This document shows, one piece after another, positions 8,155 to 19,100 of a stretch of DNA of 64,000 nt; position 1 is the stretch's first letter, and each line of letters begins with the position of its first letter. The position numbers were made by a program, and so were the translations under genes. This DNA comes from Hoeflea algicola (lineage in GTDB: Bacteria > Pseudomonadota > Alphaproteobacteria > Rhizobiales > Rhizobiaceae): the NCBI RefSeq assembly GCF_026619415.1, contig NZ_JAOVZR010000001.1, forward strand, positions 372,001 to 436,000, given 5' to 3'. Under the pieces are notes generated by a model. The model was not told the DNA's origin, did no database searches, and saw only the letters and a program-made list of their open reading frames with translations.

Positions 8155-9376
8155 CGCCGGCGTCCCGGCTGGAAAGCTTAAGTTGCTCGAGCCCGTGAAA
8201 ATGAAAGCTGTCTCGGTAGCGCGGCACACCGTCCATCTGCAGCGTCGGCAGTCGCTCAAACAGCACCGACAGCGATTCCTGCAGTTCCAGCCGTGCCAGC
8301 GGCGCGCCGATGCAAAAATGCAGGCCCGCGCCGAAGGTGACGTTTTTCTGGTCAGCGCGTCCGGGTCGGAATTCGTCCGGTGCCTCGAAGGCTGACGGAT
8401 CGCGGTTGGCCGCGCCAAGCAGCAGCGCCACCTGTTTGCCCGGTTTCAATGTGACCGGGCCGAGGTCGACAGGCTCATAGGCGTAGCGGGTAAACATGTG
8501 CAGCGGCGCACCAAACCTCAGTGCTTCCTCGATGCTTGCAGTCGTTGCTTCGGGCGTTGCCACGAACCGCCGTGGGTCGCCGTCTTGTTCGAGCAGGGTT
8601 TTTACCGCGTTACCGGTCTGATGCACGGTGGCCTCGTGCCCGGCATTAAGCAGCAGCACACAGGTCGAGATCAACTCCTCATCGCTGAGTTTCTCGCCGG
8701 TATCGCGTACGGCGATCAACGCCGAAAGCAGATCATCGGCCTTGGTGTGCCGGTGTTCGTCGATATGGGCGGTGAGGAACGCCCCGAAGGCGCTTGCGGC
8801 CAGATTGGCGCGCTCTTCGGTCTCGCGTGAGCGCTGTGGCACGTACATTTCGCACATTGCATGCGACCAGCCCAGCAGGTCATCGCCGCGCTCGACCGGC
8901 ACGCCGAGCAACTCGCAGATCACGGTGACCGGAATGGGTGTGGCAAATTCCGACAGCAGATCGAACGGCTGGCCAGCGGGCAGGGCGTCGACCAGATCGT
9001 GGGCGAGCGCATGGATACGCGGTCGCAGCCGCTCGACCGAGCGCGAGACGAACGCCCGGTTGACCAGAGTTCTGAGCCGCGTGTGCGCCGGCGGTTCGCG
9101 TTCGAGCAGCGATCCGCTTTCAATTCGGTCGAAATCGCCAAGATGGCCGCGGCCTTCGACCGGATTGAGCGGTGCGCCCCAACGGTTCTCGCGGCCCAGC
9201 CGCCGGTCGCGCAAGAGCGCATTGACCTGATCGTAGCCTGCCACCGCCCACATGCCGTATTCGCGCCAGTAAAATACAGGCGAAAGCCGGTGCATCTCGG
9301 CATAAAAATCATAGGGGTCCTGAACGAATTCGGGATCTCTCGGGTCTTGCGAAACGGTATGAGAAAGCTTTGACAT
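8144..9376 (-). CDS. Cytochrome P450
   Basis: 410 residues, soluble bacterial class. The key features are present: I-helix oxygen-binding AGHEAT (245-250), the K-helix ExxR at E284-R287, and the heme loop FGAGLHFCIGAPLAR with the thiolate Cys355. REPPAHTRLRTLVNRAF in the C helix is typical of the CYP105/107-like soluble group. It needs ferredoxin and ferredoxin reductase from elsewhere; none is encoded nearby. Substrate unknown. The ATG at 9376 begins MSKLSHTVSQDPRDPEFVQDPYDFY, a normal N-terminus without a membrane anchor. It converges on the cupin gene with an 11-base overlap of 3' ends. Confidence 0.93.
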   Translation of the reverse strand: MSKLSHTVSQDPRDPEFVQDPYDFYAEMHRLSPVFYWREYGMWAVAGYDQVNALLRDRRLGRENRWGAPLNPVEGRGHLGDFDRIESGSLLEREPPAHTRLRTLVNRAFVSRSVERLRPRIHALAHDLVDALPAGQPFDLLSEFATPIPVTVICELLGVPVERGDDLLGWSHAMCEMYVPQRSRETEERANLAASAFGAFLTAHIDEHRHTKADDLLSALIAVRDTGEKLSDEELISTCVLLLNAGHEATVHQTGNAVKTLLEQDGDPRRFVATPEATTASIEEALRFGAPLHMFTRYAYEPVDLGPVTLKPGKQVALLLGAANRDPSAFEAPDEFRPGRADQKNVTFGAGLHFCIGAPLARLELQESLSVLFERLPTLQMDGVPRYRDSFHFHGLEQLKLSSRDAGATA

Positions 9377-9828
9377 TCAAGAGCCATATCGTGGATCTGG
9401 CCGCGCGTGTATCCGGGGATGCACTGATCCCCGCAATTATTCAAAGATACCCTTTCCGCCGGACTGCCAGCGCATCACGGCTTTGCACGGCAGCCGATTC
9501 AGCTTGATGGCAAGTGTCGCTTGTCAGAAATCTGCAGCCAGCCGGAGACTATAGGGAGGATCTCCACCGTGCGCGCTTCGGTCTTCATTGTGAGAACATC
9601 CGCCATGCGGTGGTCCATACCGGTCGGATTGCCGCGATGTGGGGGCTGGTTTTACTCAGAACCTGATCCGTGATTGACCACGGCGTTACTGATTCGCCGC
9701 GGCGGAGGGCACAAACAAACCCTCGCAACCATCCGGAATCGCACTGGAATGCAGAAGCTTTGAAAACCGTAACCTCAATTTAACACCGTACGTGAACAAG
9801 AGACGCACGCCGTTTCGCCGTCTTGCGT
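9377..9828. other. Non-coding gap between the P450 gene and the clpP promoter
   Basis: About 450 bases lie between the divergent P450 and clpP genes. I find no plausible gene, tRNA or strong hairpin; short open frames here lack ribosome binding sites and family similarity. It must hold the P450 promoter on the minus strand, but I cannot place it with confidence. Confidence 0.5.
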
Positions 9829-9857
9829 CTTGAAGCGGCGGGGGGCACACTCTATGT
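9829..9857 (+). promoter_or_regulatory. Probable heat-shock (RpoH-type) promoter of clpP
   Basis: CTTGAA (9829-9834), a 17-base spacer, then CTATGT (9852-9857). Alphaproteobacterial RpoH promoters have a CTTGAA -35 box and a -10 related to CYATAT. The predicted start lies about 60 bases before the clpP ATG. lon carries the same -35 and spacer (12354-12382). Confidence 0.55.
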
Positions 9858-9926
9858 AGTGGGTTCAACAAGATTGATTCCCCGCGGGCCGAGGCGTCTG
9901 CCGGGCCGTTTGACAAGGGAAGCGTA

Positions 9927-10559
9927 ATGACAAATCCAGTCGATACCGCCATGGCACTTGTGCCGATGGTCGTTGAGCAGACTAACCGCGGTGAACGGTC
10001 ATACGACATTTTCTCGCGGCTCCTCAAGGAGCGCATCATTTTCATCACCGGTCCGATCGAGGACCACACGGCAACGCTGGTGTGCGCGCAATTGCTGTTC
10101 CTGGAAGCCGAGAATCCGAAGAAGGAAATCGCGCTCTACATCAATTCGCCCGGCGGCGTGGTCACCTCCGGCATGGCAATCTACGATACCATGCAGTTCA
10201 TCAAACCGGCGATTTCGACGCTGTGCATCGGCCAGGCGGCATCGATGGGTTCGCTGCTGTTGTGCGCCGGGCACAAGGACATGCGCTTTGCCACGCCCAA
10301 CGCCCGCATCATGGTGCACCAGCCTTCCGGCGGCTTCCAGGGCCAGGCGTCCGACATCGAGCGGCATGCCCAGGACATCATCAAGATGAAGCGCCGGCTC
10401 AACGAAATTTACGTCGAACATACGGGTCAGGATTACGCGACAGTTGAAAAGACGCTTGATCGTGACCACTTCATGACTGCGAACGAAGCGCTCGAGTTCG
10501 GGTTGATCGACCGGGTCTTCGACAAGCGCGAGAACATCGAGGCTCCGGCTTCAACCTAG
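9927..10559 (+). CDS. clpP: ATP-dependent Clp protease proteolytic subunit
   Basis: 210 residues, standard ClpP1 length. The serine protease triad is complete: Ser106 in [10 protein letters not shown], His131 in [11 protein letters not shown] and Asp180 in [28 protein letters not shown] and EHTGQDY are family hallmarks. It forms the double-heptamer chamber that works with ClpX and ClpA in the cytosol; in alphaproteobacteria ClpXP removes cell-cycle regulators such as CtrA. It is followed after 300 bases by clpX on the same strand; the gap and absence of a strong terminator leave open whether they share a transcript. Confidence 0.97.
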   Translation: MTNPVDTAMALVPMVVEQTNRGERSYDIFSRLLKERIIFITGPIEDHTATLVCAQLLFLEAENPKKEIALYINSPGGVVTSGMAIYDTMQFIKPAISTLCIGQAASMGSLLLCAGHKDMRFATPNARIMVHQPSGGFQGQASDIERHAQDIIKMKRRLNEIYVEHTGQDYATVEKTLDRDHFMTANEALEFGLIDRVFDKRENIEAPAST

Positions 10560-10859
10560 AAAGACGTCCATGACACTGCGTTTTTCATGTCATTGCGCCC
10601 CCTTTGCAACACGTTTTCGTGTCTGCGGGGTGGCGCTATGGCTGGATCGCGTTAGTATTGAACGTTAAGTCTATGTTCAAATTCTCGGGCGTAACATCGC
10701 CGGATTGACGGGGATTCGTTGCCACCGGTCTCGGGAATGTTTTACCTGAGACCGGGTTTGTACCCCGAAATTGCCTGTATGCCCCACCGTTTCGGCGTTG
10801 GGAGCGGTCAGGCGCTATACATCCAGGTCTGTTGCCTGGATCGCGGGAAGGAAAGTGAA
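10560..10859 (+). other. clpP-clpX intergenic region
   Basis: 300 bases without a gene. No rho-independent terminator is clear after clpP. An AT-richer patch near 10650-10690 (around TTAGTATTGAACG) may hold the clpX promoter, but no clean -35/-10 pair stands out. An open frame runs into clpX from 10719 but shows no similarity to ClpX. Confidence 0.4.
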
Positions 10860-12140
10860 ATGAGCAAGGTCAGCGGCAGCAACGGCGGCGATTCCAAGAA
10901 TACCCTTTATTGCTCTTTCTGCGGCAAGAGCCAGCATGAAGTGCGCAAACTGATTGCCGGTCCCACTGTGTTCATCTGCGATGAATGCGTGGAATTGTGC
11001 ATGGACATCATTCGCGAGGAAAACAAATCCTCGATGGTGAAGTCGAGCGACGGCGTGCCTACTCCTCAGGAAATCATCGCAACGCTCGACGAGTATGTGA
11101 TTGGCCAGCATCAGGCCAAGAAGATCCTCTCGGTCGCCGTACACAACCACTACAAGCGGCTCAACCATTCGTCCAAGTCGGGTGAAGTGGAATTGGCCAA
11201 GTCCAACATCCTGCTCGTCGGACCGACCGGTTGCGGCAAGACCTATCTGGCCCAGACATTGGCCCGCATCATCGACGTGCCATTCACCATGGCCGATGCG
11301 ACCACGCTGACCGAGGCCGGTTATGTCGGTGAGGATGTCGAAAACATCATCCTCAAGCTGCTGCAGTCAGCCGATTACAACGTCGAACGCGCCCAGCGCG
11401 GCATCGTTTATATCGACGAGGTCGACAAGATCTCGCGCAAGTCGGACAATCCGTCGATTACCCGTGATGTCTCGGGCGAGGGCGTCCAGCAGGCGCTTCT
11501 GAAGATCATGGAAGGAACTGTCGCTTCGGTGCCGCCCCAGGGCGGTCGCAAGCACCCGCAGCAGGAATTCCTGCAGGTGGACACCACCAACATCCTGTTT
11601 GTCTGTGGCGGAGCGTTTGCCGGCCTCGACAAGATCATCTCGGCACGTGGCGAAAAGACCTCGATTGGCTTTTCCGCTACGGTTCGCGCCCAGGACGAAC
11701 GCCGGGTCGGCGAAGTGTTGCGCGAACTCGAGCCCGAGGATCTGGTGAAATTCGGCCTGATTCCGGAATTCATCGGCCGGCTGCCGGTGCTGGCAACGCT
11801 TGAAGACCTTGATGAATCGGCGTTGATCCAGATTCTGACCGAACCCAAGAACGCGCTGGTCAAGCAGTATCAGCGGCTGTTCGAGATGGAAGATGTCGAA
11901 CTGACCTTCCACGAGAGCGCGCTTACGGAAATTGCCAAGCGTGGCATCATCCGCAAGACCGGCGCCCGCGGGTTGCGTTCGATCATGGAGAAGATCCTGC
12001 TCGACACCATGTTCGAACTGCCCGAGCTTGAAGGTGTGCGCGAAGTGGTGATCTCCGATGAGGTGGTCAACGGCAACGCCCGACCGCTCTACATCTACGC
12101 CGAGCGTGACGATGACGCCAAGGGATCGGCTTCGGCCTGA
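10860..12140 (+). CDS. clpX: ATP-dependent Clp protease ATP-binding subunit ClpX
   Basis: 426 residues from the ATG at 10860 ([18 protein letters not shown]), preceded by GGAAGGAAAGTG. The N-terminal zinc-binding domain has C18-x2-C21 and C40-x2-C43; Walker A is GPTGCGKT (121-128); Walker B reads [19 protein letters not shown] is the pore-loop region, and RGxK-type sensor [18 protein letters not shown] is present near the C-terminus. It unfolds substrates and feeds them to ClpP. The frame is open 47 codons further up, but that stretch is not conserved. A strong terminator follows. Confidence 0.97.
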   Translation: MSKVSGSNGGDSKNTLYCSFCGKSQHEVRKLIAGPTVFICDECVELCMDIIREENKSSMVKSSDGVPTPQEIIATLDEYVIGQHQAKKILSVAVHNHYKRLNHSSKSGEVELAKSNILLVGPTGCGKTYLAQTLARIIDVPFTMADATTLTEAGYVGEDVENIILKLLQSADYNVERAQRGIVYIDEVDKISRKSDNPSITRDVSGEGVQQALLKIMEGTVASVPPQGGRKHPQQEFLQVDTTNILFVCGGAFAGLDKIISARGEKTSIGFSATVRAQDERRVGEVLRELEPEDLVKFGLIPEFIGRLPVLATLEDLDESALIQILTEPKNALVKQYQRLFEMEDVELTFHESALTEIAKRGIIRKTGARGLRSIMEKILLDTMFELPELEGVREVVISDEVVNGNARPLYIYAERDDDAKGSASA

Positions 12141-12170
12141 TCGGGCTTCTTCTGAAAGCCTCTGAAAATC

Positions 12171-12201
12171 AAGCCCTCCGGAGCCATCCGGAGGGCTTTT
12201 T
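12171..12201 (+). terminator. Rho-independent terminator after clpX
   Basis: AAGCCCTCCGGA (12171-12182), loop GCCA, TCCGGAGGGCTT (12187-12198), then T-run. The 12-bp stem is perfect and begins 31 bases after the clpX stop, so lon is transcribed separately. Confidence 0.9.
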
Positions 12202-12353
12202 GCTATAGGAATGGTTTGTGACCGCAATCATATGACTGAAACGAGAGCGTCGATCATAGGGGCGGCTTTTTCTGTCACTCCAGCTTCCCGCCACTTTCAT
12301 TGTCTAATATCGTCACGAATCGGTGAGGAAGCGTTCGCCGGCCATTAATCCGA

Positions 12354-12382
12354 CTTGAAACAGGGCCTCTGGTTCTCCAATT
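12354..12382 (+). promoter_or_regulatory. Probable heat-shock (RpoH-type) promoter of lon
   Basis: CTTGAA (12354-12359), 17-base spacer, CCAATT (12377-12382), matching the alphaproteobacterial RpoH pattern (CTTGAA and a -10 beginning C-C/Y-A). It lies after the clpX terminator and about 110 bases before the lon ATG. Confidence 0.5.
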
Positions 12383-12499
12383 AGATATCAGGAGGGATTG
12401 AACCCTCGATAAGGACGCTAACAGCGGTTGCTGGTTCACCCGGGGCCGCGTCCTGCGTTGCCAATCGGCCCTGACAAAAGGGTCATGAAAGGAAATGAC

Positions 12500-14932
12500 A
12501 TGCCGGACAAAATCGTGAGCCCCTCACAGACGCCGGAAGATGCCGGGGTCTATCCCGTTCTTCCGCTGCGCGACATCGTTGTATTTCCGCATATGATCGT
12601 ACCATTGTTCGTCGGTCGCGAGAAATCGATCCTGGCGCTTGAGGAAGTGATGGGATCGGACAAGCAGATCATGCTGGCCACCCAGATCAATGCCGGTGAT
12701 GATGATCCGGATCCCGCAGGGATCTATCAGATCGGCACCATCGCCAATGTGCTGCAGTTGCTCAAATTGCCCGACGGGACTGTAAAGGTTCTGGTCGAAG
12801 GCCGCGCCCGCGCCGAGATCGTCAATTACACTGATCGGGTCGACTATTACGAGGCCCATGCCGTCGAGCTTGCCGAGCCCGATGAAGACCCGGTGGAAAT
12901 CGAGGCACTGTCGCGCTCCGTGGTCTCCGAGTTCGAAAATTACGTCAAGCTGAACAAGAAGATCTCGCCCGAAGTTGTGGGCGCAGCAAGCCAGATTGAC
13001 GATTACTCCAAGCTCGCTGACACGGTGGCTTCGCATCTGTCGATCAAGATCACCGAAAAGCAGGACATGCTCTCGACGGTTTCGGTCAAGGGCCGGCTGG
13101 AAAAGGCGCTCGGCTTCATGGAAGGCGAGATTTCTGTTCTGCAGGTGGAAAAGCGCATCCGCTCCCGCGTCAAGCGGCAGATGGAGAAGACCCAGCGCGA
13201 GTATTATCTCAACGAACAGATGAAGGCGATCCAGAAGGAACTCGGCGACGGCGAGGACGGCCGCGACGAGATGACCGAGATCGAACAGCGGATCGCCAAG
13301 ACCAAGCTGTCCAAGGAAGCCCGCGAAAAGGCCGATGCCGAGTTCAAGAAACTCAAGCAGATGAGCCCGATGTCGGCAGAAGCCACGGTGGTGCGGAACT
13401 ATCTCGATTGGTTGCTGGGTTTGCCCTGGGGCAAAAAATCTCGGGTCAAGATCGATCTTGCTGCCGCCGAAAAGGCGCTCGAGGAGGATCACTATGGCCT
13501 TGAGAAGGTCAAGGAGCGGATCATCGAGTATCTCGCCGTGCAGGCGCGCTCATCCAAGCTCAAGGGGCCGATCCTCTGCCTCGTCGGACCTCCCGGCGTC
13601 GGCAAAACCTCCCTCGCCAAGTCGATCGCCAAGGCAACCGGCCGCGAATACGTCCGCATGGCGCTTGGCGGTGTGCGTGACGAGGCCGAAATTCGCGGTC
13701 ACCGCCGCACTTATATCGGTTCGATGCCCGGCAAGGTCGTCCAGTCGATGAAGAAGGCGAAGAAAACCAACCCGTTGTTCCTGCTCGACGAGATCGACAA
13801 GATGGGTCAGGATTTCCGTGGCGACCCGTCTTCTGCGCTGCTTGAGGTGCTTGATCCGGAACAGAACTCGACCTTCATGGATCACTATCTCGAAGTTGAG
13901 TACGATTTGTCCAACGTGATGTTCATCACCACGGCCAATACGCTCAACATCCCGGCACCGTTGATGGACCGGATGGAGATCATCCGCATCGCCGGGTACA
14001 CCGAGGATGAGAAGCAGCAGATCGCCCGCCGGCATCTTCTGTCCAAGGCAGTGCGCGATCACGCGCTGCGTCCGGAAGAATTCGAAATCACCGACGGCGC
14101 GCTGCTGCAGATTGTCCGCACCTATACGCGGGAAGCAGGCGTACGTAATTTCGAACGCGAATTGATGAAGCTGTCGCGCAAGGCGGTCACAGAGATTCTG
14201 AGAACCGGCGTCAAGTCGGTCAAGATCACCGAGGACAATCTTGCCGACTATCTCGGGGTGCCGCGGTTCCGCTATGGCGAAGCCGAGACCGACGATCAGG
14301 TTGGCGTGGTTACCGGGCTGGCCTGGACCGAAGTGGGCGGCGAGTTGTTGACCATCGAAGGCGTGATGATGCCGGGCAAAGGCAAGATGACCGTCACCGG
14401 CAATCTGCGCGACGTGATGAAGGAATCGATTTCGGCGGCGGCCTCCTATGTCCGCTCGCGTGCGGTTGATTTCGGCATTGAGCCGCCATTGTTCGACAAG
14501 CGCGATATCCACGTCCACGTACCCGAAGGGGCTACCCCGAAGGACGGTCCCTCGGCCGGTGTGGGAATGGCAACTGCTATTGTGTCGATCATGACCAAGA
14601 TTCCGGTACGCCGTGATGTCGCCATGACCGGCGAAATCACACTGCGTGGACGAATTCTGCCGATTGGCGGCCTCAAGGAAAAACTGCTGGCAGCCCTGCG
14701 GGGCGGCATCAAGACGGTGATGATTCCCGAGGACAATGCCAAGGATCTGCCCGAGATCCCGGACAATGTGAAAAACGGCCTGGAGATCATCCCGGTCGCC
14801 AAGATGGGTGACGTGCTGCGCCACGCGCTTGTGCGCATGCCCGAGGCGATCACCTGGGATCCTGACGCCAAGCCTGAAGCGCCGATTGTCGCTGAGACCG
14901 TTGATGAGAGCGGCACTGCAATCGCCCATTGA
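12500..14932 (+). CDS. lon: ATP-dependent protease Lon
   Basis: 810 residues from ATG 12500 ([32 protein letters not shown]), with AAAGGA at good spacing. Order: N-terminal substrate-binding domain (about 20-300, including [12 protein letters not shown] and [14 protein letters not shown]), AAA+ module with Walker [10 protein letters not shown] near residue 362 and Walker [10 protein letters not shown], then the protease domain with the Ser685-Lys728 dyad in KDGPSAGVG and GGLKEKLLA, 43 residues apart as in E. coli. It degrades damaged and regulatory proteins in the cytosol (in Caulobacter DnaA, CcrM and SciP). It has its own promoter and terminator. Confidence 0.97.
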   Translation: MPDKIVSPSQTPEDAGVYPVLPLRDIVVFPHMIVPLFVGREKSILALEEVMGSDKQIMLATQINAGDDDPDPAGIYQIGTIANVLQLLKLPDGTVKVLVEGRARAEIVNYTDRVDYYEAHAVELAEPDEDPVEIEALSRSVVSEFENYVKLNKKISPEVVGAASQIDDYSKLADTVASHLSIKITEKQDMLSTVSVKGRLEKALGFMEGEISVLQVEKRIRSRVKRQMEKTQREYYLNEQMKAIQKELGDGEDGRDEMTEIEQRIAKTKLSKEAREKADAEFKKLKQMSPMSAEATVVRNYLDWLLGLPWGKKSRVKIDLAAAEKALEEDHYGLEKVKERIIEYLAVQARSSKLKGPILCLVGPPGVGKTSLAKSIAKATGREYVRMALGGVRDEAEIRGHRRTYIGSMPGKVVQSMKKAKKTNPLFLLDEIDKMGQDFRGDPSSALLEVLDPEQNSTFMDHYLEVEYDLSNVMFITTANTLNIPAPLMDRMEIIRIAGYTEDEKQQIARRHLLSKAVRDHALRPEEFEITDGALLQIVRTYTREAGVRNFERELMKLSRKAVTEILRTGVKSVKITEDNLADYLGVPRFRYGEAETDDQVGVVTGLAWTEVGGELLTIEGVMMPGKGKMTVTGNLRDVMKESISAAASYVRSRAVDFGIEPPLFDKRDIHVHVPEGATPKDGPSAGVGMATAIVSIMTKIPVRRDVAMTGEITLRGRILPIGGLKEKLLAALRGGIKTVMIPEDNAKDLPEIPDNVKNGLEIIPVAKMGDVLRHALVRMPEAITWDPDAKPEAPIVAETVDESGTAIAH

Positions 14933-14994
14933 TGGTGGTGGCGCCCGGATCGGTTGATTCAAGCGTCATCCTGCTTGCCTCATCTTGAACCATG

Positions 14995-15031
14995 AAAGCG
15001 CCGCGCGTTGGCTTCAATGCGCGGCGCTTTT
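14995..15031 (+). terminator. Rho-independent terminator after lon
   Basis: AAAGCGCCGCGC (14995-15006) pairs perfectly with GCGCGGCGCTTT (15019-15030) around a 12-base loop, 63 bases past the lon stop. The A/T ends make it usable in both directions. The rest of the 410-base gap up to hupB holds no gene. Confidence 0.8.
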
Positions 15032-15342
15032 GCGTTTGCCGCTGCCTGACCGGCGAGAGCCGTCCGGCGGTAATTGTCTGCTGGTAATGGCCCCGGAGGA
15101 TTGCAATGCAATTTGGGTAGGCTCCCACCGCCGGTAGCGAACACTGGAGTCGTTGCAATACAGCCAAACCGGGCAACTGGGCGGTCAGGCACGGGGCGTT
15201 CAGTCAGTTTTCTGTGTGAAGCCCTGTGAAAACCGCTGAAAACCGTTCGTTTGCAAGGAGTTTTGTTGCGCGATACCGCGAGATGCGTAGGATCACGCCA
15301 TCGAACACATTGAGTCGACATTACGCCAGAAAGGGACGGAAA

Positions 15343-15615
15343 ATGAACAAGAACGAACTCGTGGCCTCAGTTGCCGAGAAGTCGGGCATCAGCAAGGGTG
15401 ACGCAACATCGGCAGTCGAGGCGGTTTTCGAAACCATCACCGGTGAGCTCAAGAATGGCGGCGACGTCCGCCTGATCGGCTTTGGCAACTTCACCGTGTC
15501 GCGCCGCGAAGCCTCCAAGGGCCGCAACCCGCAGACCGGCAAGGAAGTCGATATTCCGGCTCGCAACGTGCCGAAATTCTCGGCCGGCAAGGGCCTCAAG
15601 GACGCGTGCAACTAA
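15343..15615 (+). CDS. hupB: DNA-binding protein HU
   Basis: 90 residues from ATG 15343 after AAAGGGACGGAAA. All HU features are present: MNKNELVASVAEKSGISKGDATSAVEAVFETIT helices, GDVRLIGFGNFTVSRREASKGRNPQTGKEVDIPA with the DNA-intercalating loop (GRNPQTG), and KFSAGKGLKDACN. HU bends and compacts DNA in the nucleoid. lon-hupB adjacency is common in proteobacteria. A terminator follows. Confidence 0.96.
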   Translation: MNKNELVASVAEKSGISKGDATSAVEAVFETITGELKNGGDVRLIGFGNFTVSRREASKGRNPQTGKEVDIPARNVPKFSAGKGLKDACN

Positions 15616-15641
15616 GCCGCATCCATTCGATTGATTGAATG

Positions 15642-15674
15642 AAAAGCCCGGGGGAGAAATCCTCCGGGCTTTTT
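15642..15674 (+). terminator. Rho-independent terminator after hupB
   Basis: AAAAGCCCGGGGGA and TCCTCCGGGCTTTTT form a GC-rich stem around a short GAAA-type loop, directly after the hupB stop region, ending in a T-run. Confidence 0.88.
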
Positions 15675-15742
15675 CGTGCAGACCCGGTCCGCGGGCGGCT
15701 TTCCGCTGCGGGCTCTTCGCGGTGACGGCATTCGTGCGGTGC

Positions 15743-15771
15743 TTGACAGCGGAACAGATATAGAACAAGAT
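15743..15771 (+). promoter_or_regulatory. Sigma-70-like promoter of the 28-residue membrane ORF
   Basis: TTGACA (15743-15748), exactly 17 bases, then CAAGAT (15766-15771), a consensus -35 with a fair -10. It sits 33 bases before the ATG at 15804 and may also serve dnaE downstream. Confidence 0.6.
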
Positions 15772-15803
15772 AGAAACATAAAGCGAATACACAGGAGTTG
15801 ATC

Positions 15804-15890
15804 ATGACTGCATTTGCCCGCGATCTCGCCGCCTTCGTTTCCATGTCTCTGTTTGTTGCAAGTTTTGCCGTCGTTGTAATGGCGTTTTAG
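15804..15890 (+). CDS. Very small single-helix membrane protein
   Basis: 28 codons from ATG 15804 to TAG 15888-15890, with AGGAG 6-10 bases before the ATG and a good promoter just upstream. The peptide begins MTAFARDLAAF and continues as one hydrophobic helix (VSMSLFVASFAVVVMAF), with one Arg near the start, so an inner-membrane microprotein with its C-terminus out or in the bilayer is likely. It resembles other rhizobial membrane miniproteins in shape only; I do not recognise a named family. It is not a leader for the next gene in any obvious way: 260 bases separate it from dnaE. Confidence 0.6.
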   Translation: MTAFARDLAAFVSMSLFVASFAVVVMAF

Positions 15891-16150
15891 GCCGCCATTG
15901 TTGGTGCCAACCCGGTCACTCAAGCTGGCGCCTGCGGGCGTACTTGAGGTGATCCGGGTCCCGCATGGCCAATTATCCCACGCGGGTTCTCTGTTTCCGT
16001 TTTGAGGTACGCGTGCCCGTGCCTGTGTGAAGCGCCGGTTTTGCTTGCTCCTGCTCTGGACTTTCGAGTCCGGGTCCTCACAATTGCTGCTTGAGTCTGT
16101 GGTGCGCCCAAAAAGGTGCAGATGCCGCGGCCGTTCAGCAGGGGATATCC

Positions 16151-19100
16151 ATGGCACGGGAAAACAAGGCGGCGAAAATGCTCGCCAATCTGGCCGCGGG
16201 GGCCAAATCGACGCGCCATGGGGCCGATGATGTTGAGCTCGGCGAGACCGGCACTTGGCCGGGCTTCGTGCATTTGCGGGTGCACTCGGCCTATTCGCTG
16301 CTTGAAGGCGCATTGCCGATCAAGACGCTGATCAAACGCGCCGTTGCCGATCAGCAGCCGGCACTGGCAATTACCGACACCAACAATTTGTTTGGCGCGC
16401 TTGAATTTTCGGTTAAGGCCATGGAAGCCGGAATCCAGCCGCTGATCGGGTGTCAACTCGACATCGATATGGAGGACGGCCAGCAGGGTGATCGCCGGTC
16501 TCACCGCGACCACCTGCAAAAATCACCTGCGATTGTCCTCTACGCCGCCACCGCTGCCGGCTACGACCGTCTGGTGGCGCTGGTCAGCCGCGCCTATCTC
16601 GAAGGCGACAGCGTTGAGCGCCCGCATATCACCATTTCCTGGCTGGAAGAGGGCGCCGAAGGCCTGATCGCGCTCACCGGCGCCGATGGCGGGCCGGTCA
16701 ACCAGGCGATGCGCGAGGGGCATCCCGACAAGGCCAGGGACAGGCTTGAACGCCTCAAGGCGCTTTTTGGCGATCGGCTTTACCTCGAATTGCAGCGCCA
16801 GAAAGGCTATGATCGCGGACTTGAGGCGACGATGATCGCGCTTGCGTATCAATGCGAGGTGCCGCTGGTTGCCACCAACGAGGCATTTTTTCCCGGACCG
16901 GACGATTTTGAGGCCCATGACGCGCTGATGGCGGTCGCCCACAACGCCGTCATGTCGGACGACCGTCGGCCGCGCCTGAGTGTCGACCACTGCCTGAAAT
17001 CCCGCGCTGAAATGATGGCGATCTTTTCCGATGCCCCCGAAGCGCTGGCCAACACGGTGGAAATCGCCCGCCGCTGTGCGGCGATTGTCGAGACCCGTGC
17101 GCCGATTCTACCGCATTTCACCGGTGCCGATCATGGGAACCCCGAAGCTGCGCTTGCCGCAGAAGCAGCAGAACTGCGGCGGCAGTCGATCGAGGGGCTG
17201 GAACGGCGTCTGACGCGGGTCGGGATGGCCGATGGCTACACCATCGAGGATTATCGCGAACGGTTGCAGATCGAGCTCGACATCATCGAGAACATGAAGT
17301 TTCCCGGCTACTTCCTGATCGTGGCCGACTTCATCAAATGGGCCAAGGATCAGGGCATTCCGGTGGGACCCGGTCGTGGTTCCGGTGCGGGCTCATTGGT
17401 CGCCTACGCGCTGACTATCACCGATGTCGATCCACTGCGTTTTTCGCTGCTGTTCGAACGTTTTCTCAACCCCGCCCGTGTGTCGATGCCCGACTTTGAC
17501 ATCGACTTCTGCCAGGATCGCCGCGAAGAGGTGATCCGCTATGTGCAGAAGAAATATGGCCGAGAGCAGGTTGGGCAGATCATCACGTTCGGAAGCCTTC
17601 AGGCGCGCGCGGCGTTGCGCGATGTCGGCCGGGTGCTGGAAATGCCCTATGGTCTGGTCGACCGGATCTGCAAGCTGGTGCCCAACAATCCCGCCAACCC
17701 GACGCCGTTGGGCAAGGCAATAGAGGAAGAGCCGCGGTTCGCCGAGGAAGTCGACAAGGAACCCGCCGTCGGGCGCCTGCTCGATATCGCCCAGAAGCTC
17801 GAGGGGTTGTACCGCCACGCCTCCACCCACGCCGCCGGCATCGTCATTGGCGACCGGCCGCTGTCGCAATTGGTGCCGATGTACCGCGATCCGCGTTCCG
17901 ACATGCCGGTCACCCAGTTCAACATGAAATGGGTCGAGCAGGCCGGCCTGGTCAAGTTCGACTTTCTCGGCCTCAAGACCCTGACTGTGCTGAAGACGGC
18001 AGTCGGGTTTATCGCCAAGCGCAACATCACCATCGATCTCGAAGCCTTGCCGCTTGATGACAAGCCGACCTACGAGATGCTGTCACGCGGCGAGACGGTC
18101 GGCGTGTTCCAGGTGGAATCGGCGGGCATGCGCAAGGCGCTGATTGGCATGCGCCCCGACAGGATCGAGGACATCATTGCGCTGGTCGCGCTCTATCGTC
18201 CCGGCCCGATGGAAAACATCCCGGTCTACAATGCGCGCAAGCATGGCGAGGAGGAACTGGCCTCGATCCATCCCAAGATCGACGGGCTGCTGGCCGAAAC
18301 CCAGGGCGTGATCGTCTATCAGGAACAGGTGATGCAGATCGCCCAGGTGTTGGCAGGCTACTCGCTTGGAGAAGCCGACCTTCTGCGCCGTGCCATGGGC
18401 AAGAAGATCCAGGCGGAAATGGACAAGCAGCGCGCCCGCTTCGTCGATGGTGCCGTCGAACGCGATGTGTCCAAGCCGCAGGCCAATCTGATCTTCGATC
18501 TTCTCGCGAAATTCGCCAATTACGGCTTCAACAAGTCTCACGCCGCAGCCTACGGCATTGTTTCCTATCAGACGGCCTACCTGAAAGCCCATTACCCGGT
18601 CGAATTTCTGGCTGCCTCGATGACGCTGGATATGTCGAACACTGACAAGATCAACGATTTCCGCCAGGACGCCAAACGGCTTGGCATCGAGGTGGTGCCG
18701 CCATCGGTGCAGACCAGCTTCCGGCATTTCGAGACCGGCGAAAACCGGATCTATTATGCGTTGGCGGCAATCAAGGGTGTGGGCGATGCCGCCGTTGAAC
18801 ACATCGTCGAAGTCCGCGGCGACGCGCCGTTTGCCACGCTGGAGGATTTCTGCCTGCGGATCGATCCGCGCCAGGTCAACCGGCGGGTGCTTGAAAGCCT
18901 GATTACCGCCGGCGCGCTCGATTGTTTCGGCCATGACCGGGCCATCCTCGTCGCCGGCCTTGACCGCATTCTCGGCTTCGCCCAGCGCGCGCAGGAAAAC
19001 CGTATCAGCGGGCAGAGCGATATGTTCGGCTCAGGCGCTGCCGAAAACATTGAAACCATCCACCTGCCGGCAACGATGCCCTGGCTGGCGGCAGAGAAAC

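Noticed and set aside
13550..14962. 470-residue frame antisense to lon
   Set aside because: Shadow of lon in high-GC DNA; no domain or start signal.
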